This document shows, in pieces, positions 40,309 to 46,693 of a DNA stretch of 64,000 nucleotides. Made by a program: the position numbers and the translations under genes. Numbering within the stretch: position 1 is the stretch's first letter; the number at the start of each line of letters is the position of its first letter. Source of the DNA: Saccharothrix ecbatanensis (GTDB lineage Bacteria > Actinomycetota > Actinomycetes > Mycobacteriales > Pseudonocardiaceae); the NCBI RefSeq assembly GCF_014205015.1, contig NZ_JACHMO010000001.1, positions 7,502,001 through 7,566,000 on the forward strand, read 5' to 3'. The notes below the pieces were generated by a model. The model worked only from the letters and a program-made list of their open reading frames with translations. It had not been told where the DNA came from and ran no database searches.

Positions 40309-41016
40309 GTGTCACCTGAAGTCGTCGCCCATCGCGGTGCGTCCACCCGCCGCCCCGAACACACCCTCGCCGCGTACGAACTGGCCCTGCGGCAGGGCGC
40401 GGACGGGCTGGAGTGCGACGTGCGGCTCACCAAGGACGGGCACCTCGTGTGCGTGCACGACCGCACCATCGACCGGACCAGCGACGGGTCCGGCGTGGTC
40501 AGCGAGCTGACGTTGGCGGAGCTGCGCCGGCACGACTTCGGCAGCTGGCACGGCGGCGAGCCCGCCGACGTGCTGACGTTGGACGCGCTGCTCGGGCTGG
40601 CGGCCGACCACGGCACCCGCCTGTTCATCGAGACCAAGCACCCCGTCCGGTATCGCGGAGACGTGGAGCGCTCGCTCGCCGAGGAGCTGGACCGGCATCG
40701 GGTCGACGCGGTGATGATGTCGTTCTCCGTGTTCGCCGTGAACCGGTTCAAGCAGCTGCGCCCCGACCTGCCGACCGTGCTGCTCTACGACCGGCTGTGG
40801 CCCCGGGCACGGCCCCGGTTCGCGGACTACGCCGGACCGGGCGTTGACCTGCTCAGGCGTCACCCGGACCGGGGTGAGGGCGTCTACACGTGGACCGCGG
40901 ACGATCCGGCCGACATCGCGTTGTGCCGCGAGCGCGGCGTCCGGTTCCTCGCCACCAACAACCCGGACGAAACGCGCGCGCACCTTGCGGCTAACTTGAC
41001 GCCCGACCAGCCCTGA
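40309..41016 (+). CDS. Cytoplasmic glycerophosphodiester phosphodiesterase
   Basis: A 235-aa GDPD without signal peptide: VVAHRGASTRRPEHTLAAYE, GLECDVRLTKDGHLVCVHD (metal-binding Glu-Asp and His), FIETKHP and VYTWTADDPADI. It differs from the secreted enzyme at 37956 in length, signal and motif details, so the two are not recent copies. GTG 40309 opens a plus-strand pair with DUF5926. Confidence 0.93.
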   Translation: MSPEVVAHRGASTRRPEHTLAAYELALRQGADGLECDVRLTKDGHLVCVHDRTIDRTSDGSGVVSELTLAELRRHDFGSWHGGEPADVLTLDALLGLAADHGTRLFIETKHPVRYRGDVERSLAEELDRHRVDAVMMSFSVFAVNRFKQLRPDLPTVLLYDRLWPRARPRFADYAGPGVDLLRRHPDRGEGVYTWTADDPADIALCRERGVRFLATNNPDETRAHLAANLTPDQP

Positions 41017-41034
41017 GGACCGAGGAGGCGCGCG

Positions 41035-41979
41035 GTGGCGAAGCGGACAGCCGTGAAGAACAAGCCGGCGGACGGCGTCAACCCGCGGCAGCCGTGCCCG
41101 TGCGGCTCCGGCAAGCGATACAAGGCGTGCCACGGCGGTGCCGGCGGTGGCGCGGACGTGATCGTCTCCCGCCCGTTCGAGGGCCTGGCCGCCGAGGCCG
41201 AGCTGATCGCGCTGCGCGAGTTCGTGCCCTCGGCCACGGTCAAGCTGCCGCTCAAGGAAGGCGCACGCGAGATCGTGCTGGCCACCGTGCTGCCGATGGC
41301 GGCGGCCGGTCTGGTCCGCGCGGACGGCACCGCGTTCGTCGGCCTCCAGGTGCAGACCCGCTCCGGCGACCTGAGCCGCGACCTGGCCCGCGCCGTGCAG
41401 TGGGCGCTGACCGCCGAGACCGGTGACGCGCTCGCGGTCGTCGGCCCGGACGACGGCACGAACCCCGGCCGGCTCCAGGACCTGCTCGACCCCGAGGCCA
41501 CGTTGAGCCCCGAGCTGCACCCCGACTTCGCGTGGTGGCTGCCGCCGGACAACGAGCCCACCGGCGACGTCGCCCTGTCCCTGGAACGCGCCAACGCCGC
41601 CATCCTGCCCACCGAGCGCCTCGACGCGCCCGGCGTCCACGCGGCCTACTGGGTCGACGCGGGCGACAAGGCGCACCTGCGCTGGGTCCGTCCCGAGTCC
41701 GAGGAGACGTTGCTCGCGGCCCTCGCGCGGCTGTCCGTGCGCGGTGAACTGGACCTCGGCGAGGGCTCCCGGTACGCGGGATCGTTCCGCGCGCACGGCC
41801 TGCTCGTGCCGGTGTGGGACCTCGACCGGGAGCTGCACTCCAGCGAGTGGGCACCGGGCGCGGAGGCGTTGGGCAAGCGTTTGCAGGACGCCCTGACCAG
41901 CCTCGACACCGAACCGCTCACCGAGCCGGAACGGCGTTCGCGGGACGGCCTGCGCGGGCGGCAGATCACCCTGCGCTGA
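41035..41979 (+). CDS. DUF5926 protein with SEC-C zinc motif
   Basis: A 314-aa cytoplasmic protein with an N-terminal SEC-C motif, PCPCGSGKRYKACHG, that binds zinc, and a C-terminal DUF5926 region (ATVKLPLKEGAREIVLATVLP, LPPDNEPTGDVALSLER, LVPVWDLDREL). The family is widespread in actinobacteria and lacks a known role. GTG 41035 is 18 bases after the previous gene. An inverted repeat made of DnaA-box words follows. Confidence 0.9.
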   Translation: MAKRTAVKNKPADGVNPRQPCPCGSGKRYKACHGGAGGGADVIVSRPFEGLAAEAELIALREFVPSATVKLPLKEGAREIVLATVLPMAAAGLVRADGTAFVGLQVQTRSGDLSRDLARAVQWALTAETGDALAVVGPDDGTNPGRLQDLLDPEATLSPELHPDFAWWLPPDNEPTGDVALSLERANAAILPTERLDAPGVHAAYWVDAGDKAHLRWVRPESEETLLAALARLSVRGELDLGEGSRYAGSFRAHGLLVPVWDLDRELHSSEWAPGAEALGKRLQDALTSLDTEPLTEPERRSRDGLRGRQITLR

Positions 41980-41993
41980 CCACCGCGCGGAAC

Positions 41994-42039
41994 CTGTCCA
42001 CAGGTATCCCCAGCTTTGTCCACAGGTTCCTGTGGACAA
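41994..42039. other. Cluster of three DnaA-box-like sites forming a near-perfect palindrome
   Basis: CTGTCCACA (41994-42002), TTGTCCACA (42016-42024) and the inverted TGTGGACAA (42031-42039) match the high-GC actinobacterial DnaA box (TTGTCCACA) at 8, 9 and 9 of 9 positions. The last two also make an 11-base inverted repeat with a two-base centre, so the same DNA could act as a terminator hairpin behind DUF5926. No oriC gene is near. Confidence 0.6.
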
Positions 42040-42051
42040 CTAGGAGGCGGC

Positions 42052-42375
42052 GTGATCCTGCGGATCAGCCCGAAGGCCGACTGGACGCGTGACCGCGAGG
42101 ACGGCGCGATCCCGCTCGACCCGGACGGGTTCGTGCACTGCTCGGACCCCGGCACCGTGCACCTGCCCGCGAACCGCCTGTACCCGAACCGGCACGACCT
42201 CGTGCTGCTGGTGGTCGACCCCGGCGGACTCCCGGTGCTGTGGGAGCCGGGGGAGACCGAGGACGGCCCGTGGTTCCCGCACGTCTACGGGCCGATCCCG
42301 GCCGACGCGGTGGTGGCCGTGCACGAGTTCACGCCCGACACTGACGGCGCGTTCCGCCCGTTGCCCGTTCTGTGA
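42052..42375 (+). CDS. DUF952 protein
   Basis: A 107-aa protein with the DUF952 pattern: GFVHCSDPGTVHLPAN, DLVLLVVDP, WFPHVYGPIPADAVV. The fold is related to ADP-ribosyl-transfer-like small domains, but the biological role is unknown. GTG 42052 has TAGGAGG seven bases upstream. It is 12 bases after the DnaA-box cluster. Confidence 0.88.
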   Translation: MILRISPKADWTRDREDGAIPLDPDGFVHCSDPGTVHLPANRLYPNRHDLVLLVVDPGGLPVLWEPGETEDGPWFPHVYGPIPADAVVAVHEFTPDTDGAFRPLPVL

Positions 42376-42469
42376 CCTGATTTGTGACCTTCCGGGCGAC
42401 AACCCGGAGCCCGCTTCGCGCGTGAACGTCCTGACGGCGGTCGGGATGCCGCCGGAGGGGGGAAACGGG

Positions 42470-42985
42470 GTGACGGCGGTCCTGCCGGTCGAGTGGGTGG
42501 AAGTGGACGTCCGGGCGGATTTCGGGGAATTCGTCCGGACGTCGCTGCCGACCCTGCTGCGGTACGGCCACGCGTTGACCGGCAATCCGCACGATGCCGC
42601 CGACCTGGTGCAGACCGTGCTGGAGAAGCTGGGCGCGCGGTGGGCCTCGCTGGTGCGTCGCAAAGGCGTCGAGCCGCTCGCGTACGCACGCCGTTCGATG
42701 GCGAACGCGCACGTCAGCCGGTGGCGGCGGCATCGTCGGGAGCGGCTGGTCGCCGACTTCCCGGACGTGGTCGGCGTGTCGGGGGTCGACCGGCTGGAGC
42801 ACGAGCCGCTGTGGCAGGCCCTCCGCGACCTCCCGCCCCGGCAGCGGGCGGTGGTGGTGCTGCGGTTCTACGAGGGCCTGTCGGAGCTGGAGATCGCGGC
42901 CACGCTCGGCATCTCGCCGGGCACCGTCAAGAGCCAGAACAGCCGGGCGATGGCCACGTTGCGCAAGAGGCTGGAGGAGGGGTGA
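42470..42985 (+). CDS. SigE-family ECF sigma factor
   Basis: A 171-aa sigma factor: region 2 with LLRYGHALTGNPHDAADLVQTVLEKLGARW, region 4 with LPPRQRAVVVLRFYEGLSELEIAATLGISPGTVKS (helix-turn-helix). GTG 42470 is chosen because GGAGGGG lies at 42453-42459; an upstream in-frame GTG at 42422 has none. In this actinobacterial group the next gene commonly encodes a membrane protein that controls the sigma factor. It overlaps that gene by four bases. Confidence 0.92.
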   Translation: MTAVLPVEWVEVDVRADFGEFVRTSLPTLLRYGHALTGNPHDAADLVQTVLEKLGARWASLVRRKGVEPLAYARRSMANAHVSRWRRHRRERLVADFPDVVGVSGVDRLEHEPLWQALRDLPPRQRAVVVLRFYEGLSELEIAATLGISPGTVKSQNSRAMATLRKRLEEG

Positions 42986-43653
42986 CCGTGGAACTCGACG
43001 ACCGGCTGCGCGAACTGTTCGCCGACGAGCGCCTCGACGTGCGCGCCCCTCCGGACGCGGCCGACGAGATCATGGCGGGGGCACGTCGGCGACGGCGGAC
43101 GCGGACCGCGGTGGCGGCGTCGTTCTCGTTGACGGTGCTGGTCGCGGGGGGTGTCGCGGTGAGCGGGATCGGGCGGCTGGTCAGCGAACCGGCGTCTCCC
43201 TCGCGGTCCACGGTGGTGGAGACGGTGACCGTGTCGGTGGCGCCGTCGAGGCCGACGGAACCCGGGAGTTACGGCGGCATGGCGCTCGGCATGACCCGCC
43301 AGGACCTGGGGGGCGTGAACACCGTGCTCTACCCCGTGCGGATGGACACGTGCGACTACTACTCGACGGGGGCCGTCCAGGGTGAGGCCGTCGTGGTGTC
43401 CCCTCGGCACGGCGTCGTGCGGGTCACGCTGCCGGCGTTGAGCGTGACGCCGTCCGGGGTCGGTGTGGGGTCGTCCACGGACGAGGTGCTGACCCGCTAC
43501 CCGACGGCGGTGTGGCGGCAGCACGACCTGCTGACCGTCCCGATGCCCGGCACGCCCGCCTGGCAGTACGTGCTCCCGTTGGACGCCGCAGGCAAGGTGA
43601 CGTCCGTGCGGATGGAGTCGATCGACCACGACTGCGATCTGGGGGACAAGTGA
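42982..43653 (+). CDS. Single-pass membrane protein, possible anti-sigma or sensor
   Basis: A 223-aa protein: a cytoplasmic head (ELDDRLRELFADERLDVRAPP) typical of proteins following SigE-type sigma genes, one membrane helix (AAFSLTVLVAGGVAVSGIG-like) near residue 45, and an extracellular domain with GMALGMTRQDLGG and Cys residues (MDTCDYYST, DHDCD). No zinc anti-sigma motif is seen. It overlaps the sigma gene and the lipoprotein gene by four bases each. A regulatory role is likely by position only. Confidence 0.7.
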   Translation: MTVELDDRLRELFADERLDVRAPPDAADEIMAGARRRRRTRTAVAASFSLTVLVAGGVAVSGIGRLVSEPASPSRSTVVETVTVSVAPSRPTEPGSYGGMALGMTRQDLGGVNTVLYPVRMDTCDYYSTGAVQGEAVVVSPRHGVVRVTLPALSVTPSGVGVGSSTDEVLTRYPTAVWRQHDLLTVPMPGTPAWQYVLPLDAAGKVTSVRMESIDHDCDLGDK

Positions 43654-44159
43654 GATCCGTCGTCGGGGCGTTGCTCCTGGTCCTGCTGACGTCGTGCGAC
43701 ATGGTCACGCCTCCGGCCCTGCCGCCGGTCACGATCACCGTCAGCGAGACGGTCGAGGTGGACGACACCCCGGTGCTCGACGCCGGCGGGATCGGGAAGG
43801 TGCGGCTGGGCATGACACCCGCCGAACTCCAGGCCACCGGCGAGATCGGCGGTGAGGCGAACGAGCCGGAGTTCTCGTGCGTCGCCTACACGTTGAAGGC
43901 CGTGCGGGGCTGGGTGGGCATCATGGACGGTGTCGCGGTGGAGGTGCGGATCGAGGCGGGCGTCCGCACCACGGACGGTCTGCGCATCGGTGATTCGCGG
44001 GCGCGCATGCACCAGCTCTACCCAAAGGCGGAGCAGGACCAGCACGGCTTCAACCAGCTGTTGGACGCCAGCGCGCGGTACCGGTTCTACTTCATCAACG
44101 CGGGCGACACGGTCACCGGTATCGAGTTGAGCCGGCCCGACCGGAGATGCCTGAGCTGA
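43650..44159 (+). CDS. Lipoprotein with GMT-type domain
   Basis: A 169-aa lipoprotein: the signal peptide ends in a lipobox (LLTSC), then IGKVRLGMTPAELQATGEIGG starts a domain that shares its opening GxxLGMT motif with the upstream membrane protein. Two conserved cysteines are present (FSCVAY and RRCLS). The pair may bind the same outside signal. Function unknown. Confidence 0.75.
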   Translation: MRSVVGALLLVLLTSCDMVTPPALPPVTITVSETVEVDDTPVLDAGGIGKVRLGMTPAELQATGEIGGEANEPEFSCVAYTLKAVRGWVGIMDGVAVEVRIEAGVRTTDGLRIGDSRARMHQLYPKAEQDQHGFNQLLDASARYRFYFINAGDTVTGIELSRPDRRCLS

Positions 44160-44169
44160 GCCCAGCGGA

Positions 44170-44202
44170 AAACGCCCGTCACCAGTGCGGTGACGGGCGT
44201 TT
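44170..44202. terminator. Two-way terminator between lipoprotein and ferritin genes
   Basis: Fourteen-base perfect arms AAACGCCCGTCACC (44170-44183) and GGTGACGGGCGTTT (44189-44202) around a five-base loop. The TTT and AAA at the stem base give a short T-run on both strands, suitable for both convergent genes. Confidence 0.85.
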
Positions 44203-44215
44203 CCGAGTTCGGGAT

Positions 44216-44779
44216 TTAGAGGGCCCCGCCGGCGACCCTGGGCGCGGTCGGGTCTGCGCCCTCCTCGCCGACGCTCTCGCGGACGAGGAAGTTCTCGACG
44301 TGGAACAGGTTGCCCTCGGCGCGGTCCATCACGGTCAGCAGCGTGGTCATCGACGCGACCTCCTCCACCTGTTCCTTGAGGAACCACTGGAGGAACTGCT
44401 CGCCGAGGTAGTCGCCCTCGTCGCGGGCGGTCTTGGCGAGCGTCACGATCTGCTCGGTGACCGTCTTCTCCTGCTCCAGCGCGAGCGCGATCGGGTCACG
44501 CGGGCCGGCGAAGTCGTTGCGCACGTCGGCCACACCGGGAATGGTCACCGGCAGCCCGTTGTCCATCAGGTACCGCACGATCATCAGCGCGTGGTTACGC
44601 TCTTCCAACGCCTGCTGGTAAAAGTGCGAGGCCAGCCGGGGCAGGTCGTTGGCGTCGTACCAGACCGCGACGGCCACGTACTGGTGCGATGCCGTGAACT
44701 CGTTGCGCACCTGCTGTTGGAGCAGGTCGTGGAACTTCGTCGCACGTGCGGGGGAAATCTTCTTCAGGTTGACCGCCAT
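44216..44779 (-). CDS. Ferritin-like iron storage protein
   Basis: A 187-aa ferritin with the four-helix diiron pattern: NEFTASHQYVAVAVWYD, HFYQQALEERNHALMIVRYL (E-x2-H), LEQEKTVTEQIVTLAKTARDEGDY and LQWFLKEQVEEVASM. It resembles the mycobacterial ferritin BfrB in length and spacing. Iron is oxidised and stored as ferric mineral in a 24-mer shell. A likely leaderless promoter with two iron boxes upstream suggests activation under high iron. Confidence 0.93.
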   Translation of the reverse strand: MAVNLKKISPARATKFHDLLQQQVRNEFTASHQYVAVAVWYDANDLPRLASHFYQQALEERNHALMIVRYLMDNGLPVTIPGVADVRNDFAGPRDPIALALEQEKTVTEQIVTLAKTARDEGDYLGEQFLQWFLKEQVEEVASMTTLLTVMDRAEGNLFHVENFLVRESVGEEGADPTAPRVAGGAL

Positions 44780-44785
44780 GCTGTG

Positions 44786-44874
44786 AGAATAACCGAAAGT
44801 GCGCTTTAATGCATTTGAGGTAAGGCTATGGAGAGTAAGGAAAGGGTCACCGAAGAAAGCTTAGGCAACCCTTT
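44786..44874 (-). promoter_or_regulatory. Ferritin promoter with two DtxR/IdeR-like boxes
   Basis: On the minus strand TATTCT (44791-44786) lies six bases before the ATG. An iron box at 44815-44833 has one good half (11 of 13 positions of TAGSCTAACCTAA) just beyond the -35 place. A second at about 44857-44873 matches the central 17 bases of the consensus at 12 positions. Centres are about 41 bases apart, near four helical turns. This layout suits activation rather than repression. Confidence 0.5.
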
Positions 44875-44885
44875 CCCGCACTGAT

Positions 44886-46133
44886 TCAGGCGAGTGCGGC
44901 GCGATCGATCGGGCACGACATGCAGCGCGGTCCGCCCCGGCCCGAGCCCAGCTCCGAACCGCTGATCCGCATCACCTCGACGCCCGCGTCCTCAAGCCGC
45001 GCGTTCGTCTCCACGTTCCGCTCGTAGGCCACGACCAGGCCCGGCCCGACGGCCAGCGTGTTGTTGCCGTCGTCCCACTGCTCGCGTTCCGCGGTCACCG
45101 GGTCCAGCCCGGTGTCGATCACGCGCAGCTTCTCGATGCCCATCGCGTCGGCCGCCGCCTCCAGGAACGGCCGCCGGTCCTCCACCACGACGCCGCCGGC
45201 GCCGTCCGACCGGACCGGGTAGGCGAACAGGTGCTCCCGCACGGCCGGGTACATCACCACGGCGTCCTGGTCGACCATCGTGCACACCGTGTCCAGGTGC
45301 ATGGTCGCGCGCTCCTGCGTGATCGGCACCGCCAGCACGGTGTGCGCCAGACCGTCGGCCAGCGCGGACCGGGCGAACGACTCGGCGCCCGCCGGCGTGG
45401 TGCGCTCGCCGACGCCGATCGCCAGCACGCCCGGCGCGAGCAGCAGCACGTCACCGCCCTCGACCGGCGCGGAGTGCGCCCCGTACGCGCGGCCCGTCTC
45501 GCGGAACCGCGGGTGGTAGGCGTAGATCAGGTCGGTCAGCGCGGTCTCCCGGTCGCGGGCGGGCAGCGCCAGCGACGTGATCGCGACCCGGTCGCCCACC
45601 CACACCGACGAGTCACGGGTGAACAGCAGGTTCGGCAGCGGGTCCACGGCGAAGTCGATCGGGTGGTGCATCTTGCGCACCAGCGACGCGCCCTCGGCGG
45701 CCGGCAGCTCCTCGAACGTCATGCCGGTCATCAGGGCGGTGGCCAGCTGGTCCGGGCTGATCGACGCGAGGTGCGAGCGCAACGCGTCGGCCAGGTCGAT
45801 GCCCAGCCGCCGTTCGTTGACCGCGCTGTGGATGCCCGCGATCCGGGCCCGGTCGTCGTGCAGCGCGTCGACCAGCAGGTCCGACAGCAGCAGCACCTCC
45901 ACGCCGCGCCCGCGCAACAGCTCGGCGAACGCGTCGTGCTCCTCCTGGGCGCGGTCGACCCACGGCACGCCGTCGAACAGCAGCTGGTCGTTGTTGCGCG
46001 GGGTGAGCCGCTTGAGCTCGGCGCCGGGCCGGTGCAGCAGCACCGTGCGGAGGGGGCCGACTTCGCTGTCGACCCGGGGCGCCGGTGCCGGCACGCCGTC
46101 GGTGGACGCGGTCTGGGCGATGTGCGCAGTCAC
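44886..46133 (-). CDS. arcA: Arginine deiminase
   Basis: A 415-aa enzyme with all signature blocks: [47 protein letters not shown] and the catalytic [11 protein letters not shown] (Cys404). It turns L-arginine into citrulline and ammonia, feeding the anaerobic/acid-response ADI pathway. No ornithine carbamoyltransferase or carbamate kinase is next to it, so it may act for nitrogen or pH balance. The GTG at 46133 is divergent from the EACC1 gene. Confidence 0.96.
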   Translation of the reverse strand: MTAHIAQTASTDGVPAPAPRVDSEVGPLRTVLLHRPGAELKRLTPRNNDQLLFDGVPWVDRAQEEHDAFAELLRGRGVEVLLLSDLLVDALHDDRARIAGIHSAVNERRLGIDLADALRSHLASISPDQLATALMTGMTFEELPAAEGASLVRKMHHPIDFAVDPLPNLLFTRDSSVWVGDRVAITSLALPARDRETALTDLIYAYHPRFRETGRAYGAHSAPVEGGDVLLLAPGVLAIGVGERTTPAGAESFARSALADGLAHTVLAVPITQERATMHLDTVCTMVDQDAVVMYPAVREHLFAYPVRSDGAGGVVVEDRRPFLEAAADAMGIEKLRVIDTGLDPVTAEREQWDDGNNTLAVGPGLVVAYERNVETNARLEDAGVEVMRISGSELGSGRGGPRCMSCPIDRAALA

Positions 46134-46332
46134 GGGATCGAGAGTAGCCCGTGGTCGGTCCGATCAGCAGCTCTGTGTGGTCTGTTCCGGCGAAACTCGA
46201 TCGTATGGCTGCCTTGGAATGACGATTCGTTGCGTAATTTGGCCGATGGGCTTATCGAATGTTGCGTCGTCCGGTGGACCGCCGGTCCGGTGACGTGGTT
46301 GCGGGATGATCGTGTTCTACAGGGGAGGATCA

Positions 46333-46692
46333 GTGGCGGACTTCCGCTTGTTCATCGACGCACCCGGCCAGGCCGACTCGGCGACGAACCAGCTGCTCCA
46401 GGAGCTGGTCAGGGCCGCCAGGGTGGACGCACGGCCCGCACCGGCCGAGGCGCCGTCAGGTTCGAAGAGCGGCGCGGGGGCGACCGTCGCCGAACTCGTG
46501 CTCAACGGCGCCCTGCCCGCCGCCGTGGCCGCCGCCGTCGCGTCCGTGGTGACGTCGTTCGTGCAGCGAGGCAGCGCGCGCAAGGTGACGATCAAGGACG
46601 GTGAGGACGAGATCACCGTCGAAGGTGTCGACGCGCGGTCCCAGAAGGCGGTTCTGGAGGCGTGGCTGCGCGAGCACGAGAGCGAGGGGTGA
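46333..46692 (+). CDS. EACC1-like small protein, partner of the caspase-chaperonin
   Basis: A 119-aa protein in the pattern of effector-associated constant component 1 (EACC1): a beta-rich head (ADFRLFIDAPGQA), a flexible Ala/Pro/Ser region, a hydrophobic helix (about 60-80, LPAAVAAAVASVVTSFV) and a closing beta hairpin with VTIKDGEDEITVEG and WLREHESEG. EACC1 proteins are constant small partners of caspase-type effectors in bacterial conflict systems. GTG 46333 has GGGGAGGAT four bases upstream. It ends one base before the next gene start, so the two are cotranslated. Confidence 0.75.
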   Translation: MADFRLFIDAPGQADSATNQLLQELVRAARVDARPAPAEAPSGSKSGAGATVAELVLNGALPAAVAAAVASVVTSFVQRGSARKVTIKDGEDEITVEGVDARSQKAVLEAWLREHESEG

Positions 46693-46693
46693 C

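Noticed and set aside
37956..41016. Recent duplication of the two glycerophosphodiesterase genes around the P450
   Set aside because: One is secreted and 338 aa, the other cytoplasmic and 235 aa, and their motif surroundings differ, so they are old relatives at most.
41994..42039. Possible replication origin
   Set aside because: Only three boxes, and none of dnaA, dnaN, recF, gyrB or rpmH is in the window.
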